NCBI RefSeq assembly: GCF_028368975.1
Contig: NZ_JAQNDM010000002.1
Span: 1-64,000, forward strand
Direction: 5' to 3'
Source: Stigmatella ashevillena
GTDB taxonomy: Bacteria > Myxococcota > Myxococcia > Myxococcales > Myxococcaceae
Length of the DNA stretch: 64,000 nt
Shown here: one piece after another, positions 16,734 through 24,825 of the stretch
How positions within the stretch are numbered: the first letter of the stretch is position 1
Layout of the letters: every line of letters starts with the position of its first letter
Program-made: the position numbers and the translations under genes
Notes under the pieces: model-generated
Database searches by the model: none
What the model was told of the DNA's origin: nothing
The model's input: the letters and a program-made list of their open reading frames with translations, nothing else

Positions 16734-18459
16734 AGGCGTAGCGATCCGACTCGAGGTCCAACGGTCCCACCGCCGGGCGCAAGGGCGCGGAACGAGGAGC
16801 CTCCGGGGTTTCGCCCAGCAGGGCCTGCATCAGCCGCTGGGGCTCCACGGGCTTCGGCAAGAAGGCCTCCGCTCCCGCGTCGAGGGCACCCTGCTGCACG
16901 TGAGGCCGGTTCAGGCCGCTCATGACGATGACCCGCGTGTTCCGCGTCAACGGGTGCTTCTTGAGCCCCTCGCACAGCCGCAACCCATCCACCCAGTGCA
17001 GCACCACATCCAAGAGGATGGCCGTGGGAGGGCGGCGGGCCACGGCGCAGAACAGTGCCAGCTCGTCCGCGAAGGCCACCACCGTGGCGCCCGTGGACTC
17101 CAGGAGCTGGGTCATCGCCTCGCGGGCATCCGCGTCATCATCCACCACATAATAGAGGTCCGGCTCCAGCGTGGGCATGGCCGTCGGTACGGGCTCCACC
17201 GTGGTTCGCAGCCACGAGCCCACCACCTCGCGCATGCCCGCCCAGCGCGCGGAGGCCAGCAGCGCCAGCGGGGTGGGCGAAGCCAGTCCGAGCACGCCAC
17301 CGCTGTAGACGCCCCCCACGGCCCCTCGCTTCCGAGCGGCCAGGAACGCCTCGGGTGCCCGGCGTCCCGCCCGCCGCAGCCAGGCGATGGAGCGGGCTCC
17401 GGCCGCCGAGTCCTCCAGCATCTCCGAGAGCCCGTGGCGGATGTACCGGCGCTCCAGCGAGGCGGGAGACAGTCCACCATCGAGGAGACCCACCGCCGCG
17501 CGGCTGCACGTTGCCAGCGTCTCGGACAGGCCTATCTGCAAGGGGTGTCCGAGCGCCGCCGCGCCCACGGCGATCTGCCCTGGCGCCACCAGCGTGCGGC
17601 CAGGCCCGAAGGGCAGGCGCGTCGTCTCCAGGCAGGACAGCTCGAAGCCCTCCTCCAGCAGACCGTCGCGTGCCGCCATCATCAGGGCCTGGCACAGATC
17701 CGCCGGAGTCACCGCGGGGCCGAACGCGAGCACGTAGACCGAGTGGGCGCTGGGCAGGAGGAACAGGCCATCAATGGTGGGCAGGGGGGAGATCCACAGC
17801 CTCGCCAGCGGGGCCAAGGTCAACCGGGAGGCGCTCTGCCGCACGCGGGCGTGGACGGCGGCCACCGAAGGGGCGGGCTGGAACCCCGGGAAGAAGTTCT
17901 CACCGAGCGAGGTGCCTGCCCCGGCGGCCAGCGCCACCGCGTGGAACCGCTCGCCGCTGCCCTGGGCGCGCACCACCAGCGAGCCGCTGCCGCGCACCGC
18001 GGCGGGGGCATCCGGCGAAGGGGGCTGGTTCTCCACACGGTCGACGCGGCGAGAGATGAACTGGGCCCCTTGCGCCGTCGCGGCGGTGGAGAGCGCTTCG
18101 CGCACCACCGCCATGCCTCCGGGCCCATGGGGCCAGCTGTCCACCACCCACAGGCCGCCCGGAGGCGCTGGCAGCAGCTCGCGCCGGCCCTGGGAGAGCA
18201 CCTCCACGCCTCGAAGCTCGTGCACGCGCCAGTCCAGGGGAACGCGGCACCCCAGCGCCGCCAGACGGGAGCGGCACTCGGGGGTCAGCACCACGGGCGG
18301 GGGCACGCTGTCCGGCTCACCCTGCGAGTAGACGCGCACATCCAGCGAGATGCCGCGCGCCCGGCCATTGAACAGAAGCGATGCGGCCAGTCCCGCGCCC
18401 GCGATGCCCCCGCCCACGACAGCCACCCTCGAACCGCTGACCAGCCTGTCTGCGCTCAT
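16729..18459 (-). CDS. FAD-dependent oxidoreductase fused to a C-terminal response-regulator receiver
   Basis: Protein of 576 aa in one uninterrupted frame. Residues about 8-430 form an FAD/NAD(P)-binding Rossmann protein: VAVVGGGIAGAGLAASLL is the dinucleotide-binding GxGxxG, and a second region (PGQIAVGAAALGHPLQIGLSE) resembles the 'GD' FAD-contact motif of monooxygenase/geranylgeranyl-reductase-like flavoproteins, although the Asp is not obvious. Residues about 435-550 form a receiver: VVDDDAD acidic pocket, Asp484 phosphoacceptor in LLDVVLH, Ser in VIVMSGL and Lys in FLPKPVE. It lies 47 bases downstream of a receiver-GGDEF gene on the same strand, probably in one operon. The combination is unusual; the flavin substrate is unknown. 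Confidence 0.8.
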   Translation of the reverse strand: MSADRLVSGSRVAVVGGGIAGAGLAASLLFNGRARGISLDVRVYSQGEPDSVPPPVVLTPECRSRLAALGCRVPLDWRVHELRGVEVLSQGRRELLPAPPGGLWVVDSWPHGPGGMAVVREALSTAATAQGAQFISRRVDRVENQPPSPDAPAAVRGSGSLVVRAQGSGERFHAVALAAGAGTSLGENFFPGFQPAPSVAAVHARVRQSASRLTLAPLARLWISPLPTIDGLFLLPSAHSVYVLAFGPAVTPADLCQALMMAARDGLLEEGFELSCLETTRLPFGPGRTLVAPGQIAVGAAALGHPLQIGLSETLATCSRAAVGLLDGGLSPASLERRYIRHGLSEMLEDSAAGARSIAWLRRAGRRAPEAFLAARKRGAVGGVYSGGVLGLASPTPLALLASARWAGMREVVGSWLRTTVEPVPTAMPTLEPDLYYVVDDDADAREAMTQLLESTGATVVAFADELALFCAVARRPPTAILLDVVLHWVDGLRLCEGLKKHPLTRNTRVIVMSGLNRPHVQQGALDAGAEAFLPKPVEPQRLMQALLGETPEAPRSAPLRPAVGPLDLESDRYAS

Positions 18460-18506
18460 CCCCGCCCTCGCTCGCCCTGTGGCCCACTGCCGCCTCGTGA
18501 AGTGCT

Positions 18507-19475
18507 TCAGTGCCGCTGGGCCACCGGGGGAGGGTGGGGGTCCGCGGCGGTGGCACTGTGCACCACCACCCGGTCCCGGCCCTCGCGCTTGGCCACATAA
18601 AGTGCCGCGTCCGCCGCCTTCATCAACGCGTCCGTGTTCTCGCGCGGCGCCTCCGGCGAATGATCCGCGATGCCCACGCTCACGCTCAGCCCGAAGGGGG
18701 CCGGCCGACCGTCGCTGCGCTGGACGATGACGTTGCGCAGCCCGGCCCGGATGCGCTCGGCGAAGGCCGCCGCCTCGATCGCCGTCTGGTGGGGCAGCAG
18801 CGCCACGAATTCGTCCCCGCCGAAGCGCGCCGCGAAGTCCGACTCGCGCAGGTTGTTCTTCAGGTGCGTGGAGAGCGCCAGGATGGCGCGGTTGCCCACA
18901 TCGTGGCCCATCCCATCATTGATGGCCTTGAGGTGATCCAGGTCGATGACGACCACGGACAGAGGGTACTGGTAGCGCTGCGCGCGCCGGAACTCCTCCT
19001 CCATGCGCAGCGTCAGCGAGCGGAAGTTCGCCAGGCCGGTGAGCCCATCGGTCTGGGCCAGCACCCGGAGCCGGTGCTGCTGCTCGCTCTGGCGCAGGGC
19101 CCGGTCGATGCGCGCCAGCAACTCCCGGGCGCTGGCTGGCTTGTGAATGAAGTCCACGGCTCCCATTTCCAGGCACCGCTCCAGTGTGGCCTCGTCGGCG
19201 TCTCCCGTAAGGAAGATGACCGGCACACAGTCGGTGCGCACGTCGCCCTGGAGGGTCTCCAGCACCGCCAGCCCATCCCCGCTGGGCAGGAAGCGATCCA
19301 GGAGGATGAGATCCGGGCAGTGCTCACGTGCCAGCTCCACGCCCACGTCCGCGTCGCTCGCGGTCAGCACCGCGAAGCGCGCCACCAGCAAATCTGAGAG
19401 GCTTTCCTGCACACCCTCGTCGTCCTCGATGATGAGGACAAGGGGCTGCTCACTGCCCCGGCCGCGCCGTTCCAT
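18507..19475 (-). CDS. Response regulator with GGDEF diguanylate cyclase output
   Basis: Protein of 322 aa. The receiver is at about 10-125: LVLIIEDDEG acidic pocket, Asp60 in LILLDRFLPSGDG, Thr in FLTGD and Lys in FIHKP. A GGDEF domain follows (about 150-300) with TDGLTGLANFR, the intact active site RFGGDEFVALLP, and an RxxD allosteric I-site (RESD) exactly five residues before GGDEF. It should therefore be an active, product-inhibited cyclic di-GMP synthase controlled by phosphorylation. No cognate kinase is adjacent. It precedes the FAD/receiver fusion in the same direction. The PilZ protein at 2913-3254 could be one reader of its product. Confidence 0.92.
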   Translation of the reverse strand: MERRGRGSEQPLVLIIEDDEGVQESLSDLLVARFAVLTASDADVGVELAREHCPDLILLDRFLPSGDGLAVLETLQGDVRTDCVPVIFLTGDADEATLERCLEMGAVDFIHKPASARELLARIDRALRQSEQQHRLRVLAQTDGLTGLANFRSLTLRMEEEFRRAQRYQYPLSVVVIDLDHLKAINDGMGHDVGNRAILALSTHLKNNLRESDFAARFGGDEFVALLPHQTAIEAAAFAERIRAGLRNVIVQRSDGRPAPFGLSVSVGIADHSPEAPRENTDALMKAADAALYVAKREGRDRVVVHSATAADPHPPPVAQRH

Positions 19476-19873
19476 TCAACGCTCCGCTGCGCATGCCTGC
19501 CTTGTGGCAGGCCGAAGATCTCGAGCGCTACGCCCTGTGGAGTGCTCTCGCCGCCCTGGCGCCCCACGCGCCCCCGCCGCCACCCTGTCCACCCGCACCC
19601 GTCGACCTCCGCAACCTTCACCCGAGACCCCCGGCTGCCAAGCCCGTCTGTCTCTTTGCCCCGATCTTTCGTGACCGGCGGCTTGATGAACGGAGAATGG
19701 AGCAAGCTGCGTGCCCCCGATAAAATCCCAGGGGTTGGAGTCATTTCGGGGAGTTGCGCGACCCGAACCACGCCAGGGTCTTACCCTGGCTGGAAGAGGT
19801 TCCAGCGCATGAAGTCGTGAGCCGGTAGGAATTCCCGTATTGGGGCCAACGGATCACCACCTCCCGTCCACTA
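19476..19873. other. Intergenic region with an 8-bp perfect hairpin
   Basis: No convincing gene was seen in these 398 bases. GCCAGGGT (19772-19779) and ACCCTGGC (19783-19790) form a tight hairpin with a 3-base loop but no T-run on either strand. The stretch probably holds the upstream region of the diguanylate cyclase gene and the 3' region of the TPR gene on the same strand. Confidence 0.4.
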
Positions 19874-20620
19874 CTAACGTCGAGTAGTGAACTGAACCCG
19901 CCGTCCACCGCCTCCGCCGAGCGTCGGCATGGGGGGCGTCTCCAGGCCGAACTGCCACCAGGTGGGCTCGTAGGGCTTCATCTTGAGACGCTTGTCATTC
20001 TGGAGCTGGGTGAGGCTGGACTTGAGCTTCTCGTCGGAGGGGTTGGTCTCCACACCCCGGGCGAGCACCCGCAGGGCCTTGTCCTTCTCCTTGATCTGCA
20101 GGAGACACCAGGCGTAGGCCGCCCACATGAGGGACTCTTTCTTACCGGCCTTCACGGCGGCCTCGAAAGCGGACTCCATGGCGGAGTAGTCCTTGCGCTG
20201 GTAGTGCAGGGCGCCCTCCATGGCCTTGGCCATGTAGTTGCGCGCGCTGGCCTGGGCGAAGTGCTTCCGGGCGCCTTCCAGGTCCTTGGCCATGTACTTG
20301 AGCATGCCGATCTGGGCGTGCAGCTCCGGGCCGACCATGATCTGCCACTTCTCGTAGACGAGCCCCTGCTCCAGGGTTTTCACGGCCCGCTCCACGCGTT
20401 GGAGGGCCTCCTTCTGGGTTGCGGGCTGCCCCTGGAACTCCTTTTGAACAGATTCCATGAGGGCCTGGATGCGCTGGGCCACCCGGCGTGCCAGGAGGAT
20501 GAAGGTACCAATGAAGGCCAGGACGCCTGGGACGAGGCCGGCCCAGAGGGGAAACCCGGCCAATTTAACGCCCAGTGCGATCGCGATGCCGACGCCCAGG
20601 GAAATAAGGAGGTTGTACAT
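19874..20620 (-). CDS. Membrane-anchored TPR-like hypothetical protein
   Basis: Protein of 248 aa. Two close hydrophobic helices (about 3-24 and 26-44: ISLGVGIAIALGVKLAGFP, LWAGLVPGVLAFIGTFILL) anchor it in the inner membrane. The remainder is helical with TPR-like repeats (LHAQIGMLKYMAKDLEGARK, AMEGALHYQRKDYSAMESAF, AAYAWCLLQIKEKDKALRVL). The C-terminus is Gly-rich (TLGGGGGRRVQF). It is likely a conserved myxobacterial scaffold or assembly protein; I do not recognise a named family. It is divergent from the tRNA-Leu gene. Confidence 0.7.
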   Translation of the reverse strand: MYNLLISLGVGIAIALGVKLAGFPLWAGLVPGVLAFIGTFILLARRVAQRIQALMESVQKEFQGQPATQKEALQRVERAVKTLEQGLVYEKWQIMVGPELHAQIGMLKYMAKDLEGARKHFAQASARNYMAKAMEGALHYQRKDYSAMESAFEAAVKAGKKESLMWAAYAWCLLQIKEKDKALRVLARGVETNPSDEKLKSSLTQLQNDKRLKMKPYEPTWWQFGLETPPMPTLGGGGGRRVQFTTRR

Positions 20621-20716
20621 GCGCGGTCCCTCTAGTCATTTGGCTGTGGCACCGCAATCTCCGGATGCAAGAGAACATCGGGCGAGGTATACGTCTGCGC
20701 CAGTCGACGTCGAAGA

Positions 20717-20802
20717 GGCCCTCTGTCGAAATTGGTAGACGAGGCGGACTCAAAATCCGCTGCGGCTGACCCCGCGTCCCGGTTCGAGTCCGGGGAGGGC
20801 CA
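20717..20802 (+). tRNA. tRNA-Leu (anticodon CAA)
   Basis: Cloverleaf read by eye: acceptor GGCCCTC/GAGGGCC, D-arm TCGAAATTGGTAGACGA, anticodon stem GCGGA/TCCGC with loop CTCAAAA (anticodon CAA), a long class II variable arm, and T-arm CCCGG TTCGAGT CCGGG. The discriminator is A at 20802 and CCA is not encoded. The long variable arm and A discriminator fit leucine, reading UUG codons. Confidence 0.95.
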
Positions 20803-20889
20803 TTCACCTACCCAGTCACATGTGTCATGCAGCCACCGGGGCGGGTTTGGGATGAACAGCCTCCGGCGTGCCTGGCGAGAGGTGCTCCC

Positions 20890-21561
20890 ATGAAGGTGCT
20901 GCTGGTCGAGGATGACCCGAGCTTGCGCGAAGGGATGGGCGAGCTGCTGTCCGAGCTGGCCGAGGTGCGCATGGTGGGGCAGGTGGCGGAAGCCCTGGCG
21001 GCCCTGAACGAGGAGCGCTTCGAGCTGGTGCTGACGGATCTGCACATCTCGGGCAATGCGCAGGGGGGCCGCGCCATCGTGGAGGCCGCTCGGCAGCGGC
21101 TTCAGCCGGTGGCCATCGTCAGCGCGGCGGCCGCCGAGGAGATGACGAAGCTGCTGCGCCCCTTCCAAGCGGACGCGATATTGAGCAAGCCCTTTCAGCT
21201 CGAGGACATCCTGGTGCTCGTCGAGCGCTTCCTGGCCCTGCGCAGCCAGGCGGAGCAGCTGGCGAAGGAGCCCCCTCCGGCCGGATCGGCTTGGGCCGAG
21301 GCGTCTCCGGGCGTTCAGGTGGCGCCCGCCCAACCGGCGCAGGCCCCGGAGGGACCCACCTGGGTCCGGATGCAGGCGGGAGCCAGCCACTCCTGGGCGC
21401 CTCGCCTGGGCGGCGAGGGGATCCTGCTCATCGATGGAGACGTCGAGGCGGGGGGATCGCGCCGGCCGGCCCCTCATTACTTCTTCCTGTCTGCTGGGGA
21501 GCCCTGTGAGGTGCGCACGGGGGCAGGGTGTCTGGCGGTCTCGCTGGCGTTGAGCCGGTGA
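20890..21561 (+). CDS. Response regulator with short C-terminal domain of unknown fold
   Basis: Protein of 223 aa. The receiver occupies about 1-118: MKVLLVEDDPSLREGMGELL, Asp50 phosphoacceptor in LVLTDLHISG, and Lys in ILSKPFQLED. A Pro/Ala-rich linker leads to a C-terminal segment (about 160-223: MQAGASHSWAPRLGGEGILL, FFLSAGEPCEVRTGAGCLAV) that reads like beta strands, possibly cupin-like. No DNA-binding output is apparent. ATG 20890 gives the standard receiver N-terminus; an earlier start at 20827 would overlap the tRNA flank. It lies 20 bases before the RNA methyltransferase gene and is probably co-transcribed with it. Confidence 0.8.
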   Translation: MKVLLVEDDPSLREGMGELLSELAEVRMVGQVAEALAALNEERFELVLTDLHISGNAQGGRAIVEAARQRLQPVAIVSAAAAEEMTKLLRPFQADAILSKPFQLEDILVLVERFLALRSQAEQLAKEPPPAGSAWAEASPGVQVAPAQPAQAPEGPTWVRMQAGASHSWAPRLGGEGILLIDGDVEAGGSRRPAPHYFFLSAGEPCEVRTGAGCLAVSLALSR

Positions 21562-21580
21562 GGACGGAGACGGTTCGGAC

Positions 21581-22951
21581 GTGAGCATGCTCTGGCCTAC
21601 ACCTTTGGATCCGGTCCTGCTGGGCCGTCCCTCACGCCGCGCCGCCACGGCCGCCATCGAGGCGCACGTCGCAGTGCTTCGCGGGGAACCGCTCAAGGCC
21701 TCTCTCGCCACGGCGCTGCGCGAAGCGGAAGGACTGGGGGGACAGGAGCGCCGCTTCGCGGCCCTGGCGGTCCGGGAGCTCTCGCGCCACCAACGCCTGC
21801 TGGATGCCGCCGCCCGGGCGCTCGGACACCCGCCTGGAAAGGTGGGGCTGACCGAGGATCAAGCCCTGGTCCGGTACGCCCTCTGGCGGCGGATCTTCTG
21901 TGGAGAGGGGTGGGCCCGTATCGGCCCCGAGGTGCGGCTGCCCGGTCCCGTGCGGCCCCGCACCATTAAAGACGATCTTCTGGCGGGCGTGGTGGAGACG
22001 CCCCTGCCGGACGTGCCGCTGCCCGAGTCGGCCACCGAGCGCCTCGCGATGCGCTACTCGTTCCCCACCTGGCTGGTGGAGCGGCTGGCCTCTCTGCATG
22101 CGCCGCCCGTCTTGGAGGGGTTACTCGCCGCGCTCGACGAGGAGCCGTCGCTGCACTTCCGGGTGCGCCCCTCGGGGACGCGGGACGAGGTGCTCGCGCG
22201 GCTGACGGAGGAGGGCGTGGCGGCCGAGGCGGTGGCGCTGGCCCCGGACGCGGTGCGCATCACGGACAGCAGCCACCGCGTCTTCGAGACGCGGGCCATG
22301 AAGACAGGGCGCCTCCAGGTCCAGGACGTGGGCAGCCAGCTCATCGCCGAGGTGTGCCGTCCTCCGGGCGGAACGCTGGAGGGCCGGACGGTGGCGGACG
22401 TGTGCGCGGGGGCCGGGGGCAAGACGCTGGCGCTGGCGGACATGGTGGGGAGCACGGGGCGGGTGCTGGCCGGGGATCGCTCGCGGCGGCGGCTGGCGCA
22501 GGCCCGGGAGCGGGTGCGGGAGCTGTCCGTGCGCAACGTGGCCTTTCCCCACCCCTTGCCGCTGAGCGAGGTGGACGTGTTGCTGGTGGACGCGCCGTGC
22601 AGCGGGACGGGCTCGCTGGGGCGCGAGCCGGATCAGAAGTGGAAGCTCACCGCGAAGGCCATCTCCGAGTTCCAGGCCACCCAGTTGGCGTTGCTGGAGG
22701 AAGTGGGGCGAGAGGCGCGGCCCGGAGCGCTCATCGTCTACGCGACGTGCTCGCTGCTGCCCGAGGAGAACGATGAGGTGGTGAAGGGCTTCCTGGCGAA
22801 GGCGCCGGGCTTCACCCTGGAGCCGGTGGCGCCGGTGCTGGGCGCGGAGCGGGCCGCGGCGCTGTGTGACGGCCCCTTCCTGCGGCCCATTCCGCCCCGG
22901 GTGCCCGGGGGCGGCTTCTTCGCCGCGCGCCTGCGCAAGTCCGAGGGTTGA
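21581..22951 (+). CDS. RsmB/NOP-family RNA m5C methyltransferase
   Basis: Protein of 456 aa. The N-terminal part (about 15-150) resembles the NusB-like RNA-binding region of RsmB. The catalytic domain has the SAM-binding motif VADVCAGAGGKTLALAD (about 272-288), motif IV DAPCSGTGSLGREPDQKW, and motif VI YATCSLLPEEN. The Cys in TCSLL is the nucleophile and the Cys in APCSG assists release of product. RsmB methylates C967 of 16S rRNA in E. coli, and this is the most likely role, though other NOP-family targets are possible. GTG 21581 and ATG 21587 are both usable starts. Confidence 0.88.
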   Translation: MSMLWPTPLDPVLLGRPSRRAATAAIEAHVAVLRGEPLKASLATALREAEGLGGQERRFAALAVRELSRHQRLLDAAARALGHPPGKVGLTEDQALVRYALWRRIFCGEGWARIGPEVRLPGPVRPRTIKDDLLAGVVETPLPDVPLPESATERLAMRYSFPTWLVERLASLHAPPVLEGLLAALDEEPSLHFRVRPSGTRDEVLARLTEEGVAAEAVALAPDAVRITDSSHRVFETRAMKTGRLQVQDVGSQLIAEVCRPPGGTLEGRTVADVCAGAGGKTLALADMVGSTGRVLAGDRSRRRLAQARERVRELSVRNVAFPHPLPLSEVDVLLVDAPCSGTGSLGREPDQKWKLTAKAISEFQATQLALLEEVGREARPGALIVYATCSLLPEENDEVVKGFLAKAPGFTLEPVAPVLGAERAAALCDGPFLRPIPPRVPGGGFFAARLRKSEG

Positions 22952-23008
22952 CAGTCCCCAAGGGCCCACGCTACGCACGCTCCTCCGTCCTTCCGGAGGT
23001 GGTGTGTC

Positions 23009-23404
23009 TTGGCGGAAGTGAAGCAGACCGAGCTGATGAAGCAGATCCAGGAAGCCTTCCGGGTCGCGCAGTCCCAGCTGTCCCACCTCCGGGAAGAGGT
23101 CACCCGGACCTCGGAGCTGGCGCGGCTCAACTCCCAGGGCAACTTCCTTCAAATGGAGAAGGACAAGGTGCTGCGCGAGCTGGGCGAGGCGGTGTGGCGG
23201 CAGGTGCAGAAGGGCAAGCTGGAGCTGCCTGCCTCGCTCGCTCCCGCCGTGAAGGCCGTGCAGGCAGCCGAGCAGAAGGCCCAGGCGCACGCCCAGGATG
23301 TCACCGACATCCTCCAGGAAGGAGAGGCGGCGGCCGCGCGGTTGAAGGGAAAAAACGACACGAAGGCGCAAACTTCTCTAGCGCCCAAGCCGAAACGGAA
23401 GTAG
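23009..23404 (+). CDS. Conserved small coiled-coil hypothetical protein
   Basis: Protein of 131 aa starting at TTG 23009, supported by GGAGGTG at 22995-23001. It is almost entirely helical and charged (KQTELMKQIQEAFRVAQSQL; EAAAARLKGKND), with a basic tail. No domain was recognised. It ends 55 bases before tRNA-Ala and may share its transcript. The start is moderately certain because the SD match is strong. Confidence 0.65.
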   Translation: MAEVKQTELMKQIQEAFRVAQSQLSHLREEVTRTSELARLNSQGNFLQMEKDKVLRELGEAVWRQVQKGKLELPASLAPAVKAVQAAEQKAQAHAQDVTDILQEGEAAAARLKGKNDTKAQTSLAPKPKRK

Positions 23405-23459
23405 AAGTGCGCCGCTTTCGACGTCAACGCCTCCCAGGGCGAAGGCGGCAAGGGAATAC

Positions 23460-23532
<73 letters not shown>

Positions 23533-23539
23533 CAAAAGA

Positions 23540-23578
23540 AGCCCTCCGAGGGAAGTTCCTCGGGGGGCTTTTTCTTTT
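23540..23578 (+). terminator. Rho-independent terminator after tRNA-Ala
   Basis: AGCCCTCCGAGG (23540-23551) pairs with CCTCGGGGGGCT (23558-23569) around a 6-base loop and is followed by TTTTTCTTTT. Both a strong stem and a U-tract are present. Confidence 0.9.
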
Positions 23579-23613
23579 CCCGGCCCTTCGCGAACCTCTC
23601 TGCGAACGCAACA

Positions 23614-23644
23614 ACGGCCGGGCCCCCGAGGGAGCACCGGCCGT
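23614..23644 (-). terminator. Hairpin downstream of the aldolase gene
   Basis: ACGGCCGG (23614-23621) pairs with CCGGCCGT (23637-23644) around a 15-base loop, about 30 bases after the aldolase stop on the minus strand. The T-content after it is weak, so the terminator role is provisional. Confidence 0.45.
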
Positions 23645-23673
23645 CCGGAACCGCGGGCGTTCGGGCTTGAGCC

Positions 23674-24594
23674 CTACTTGCCGCTGAAGATGCCCATCAC
23701 GTCCTTGAGCAGCTTGACGGACTCGTCATGCGGACGCTGGAAGGCGTTGCGGCCCATGATGGATCCGAAGCCGCCGCCCTGGTGGATCTGCTTGATGTCC
23801 TCCAGCAGCTCCGGCGTGCTCTTGGACTCGCCGCCCGAGAAGATGACGATGCGCTTGCCGTTGAAGGACGAGCGCACCACCTCGCGCACGCGATCGGCCA
23901 GCGTCTTGGTGGCGATGCCAGCCTTCTCGAAGGCCTTCTTGGCCTCGGGCTGCTCGATGAAGTCCGTGGGGGGCTTCACCTTGATGATGTGGGCGCCGAG
24001 CTGGGCGCTGATGTGCGCGGCGTACGCGATCACGTCAATGCCCGTCTCACCCTCCTTGGAGATGGCGCCGCGCGCGTAGGCCCAGAGCACGGTGGGCAGG
24101 CCGTAGGACTTGGCCTCGGCGATGATGTCGCGCAAGTCCTGGTACTGCTCGTTGCGCGCCCCGGAGCCCGGGTAGATGGTGTAGCCCACGGCGCTGCAGC
24201 CCAGCCGCACGGCGTCCTTCACGGAGGACGTCACCGCGGACATGGGGTTGGGCACCTTGGCCAGGGTGTCCGAGTTGTTCACCTTGAGGATGAGGGGAAT
24301 TTCACCGGCGAGCTTGCCGGCGACGGCCTCCAGGAAGCCGAGCGGCGCCGCGTAGGCGCTGCACCCCGTCTCGATGGCGAGCTGAGCGTGGTAGTCGGGA
24401 TCATACCCGGCCACGTTGGGCCCGAAGGAGCGCGCCGGACCGTGCTCGAAGCCCTGATCCACGGGAAGGATGACCAGCTTGCCGGTGCCGGCGAGCGCGC
24501 CCGTGTTCAGCAGGCGGGCCAGGTTGGTGAGGGTGCCCGGGTTGTCGGACGGGTACCACGAGAGGATCTGCTTGACGCGATCGGTGTAGGCCAT
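23674..24594 (-). CDS. Class I fructose-bisphosphate aldolase (DhnA/FbaB family)
   Basis: Protein of 306 aa of the archaeal-type/DhnA class I aldolase family. It splits fructose 1,6-bisphosphate in glycolysis, or the reverse in gluconeogenesis, through a Schiff-base lysine. Landmarks are LVILPVDQGFEHGPARSF, YPGSGARNEQYQDL, AYARGAISKEGE, AHIIKVKPPTDF (expected Schiff-base Lys) and IVIFSGGESKST. ATG 24594 has GAGGAG just upstream; a much longer open frame continues upstream but overlaps the opposite-strand TolC gene and has no similarity. It appears monocistronic. Confidence 0.93.
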   Translation of the reverse strand: MAYTDRVKQILSWYPSDNPGTLTNLARLLNTGALAGTGKLVILPVDQGFEHGPARSFGPNVAGYDPDYHAQLAIETGCSAYAAPLGFLEAVAGKLAGEIPLILKVNNSDTLAKVPNPMSAVTSSVKDAVRLGCSAVGYTIYPGSGARNEQYQDLRDIIAEAKSYGLPTVLWAYARGAISKEGETGIDVIAYAAHISAQLGAHIIKVKPPTDFIEQPEAKKAFEKAGIATKTLADRVREVVRSSFNGKRIVIFSGGESKSTPELLEDIKQIHQGGGFGSIMGRNAFQRPHDESVKLLKDVMGIFSGK

Positions 24595-24825
24595 GTGGCT
24601 CCTCGGTCTCGGGCCGGGGCTTGCGAGGCCCTGGCCGGTCGAAAAACGGCGCGGATTGTGCTTCCCCGTAACCCACTGCGCCAAGGAGATCTCGCGAAAA
24701 GTGTCGTGATGACCCCAGGAAGGGCGGAAGGCCTGTGAAAGAAGCGGTGACGCCGCCCTTGTGAAGGGAGATGCTGCGCCGCCGCGATTCTTGGCAGCAG
24801 CGAGGCTCGCGAACGAGGCCATCCG

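Noticed and set aside
19493-19723. 76-codon plus-strand frame between the cyclase and TPR genes
   Set aside because: Pro-rich with no start context or domain; probably chance in GC-rich DNA.
20641-20670. TGGCACCGCAATCTC as a sigma-54 promoter for tRNA-Leu
   Set aside because: The -12 element (TTGC) is missing at the right distance, and tRNA genes use the housekeeping sigma factor.
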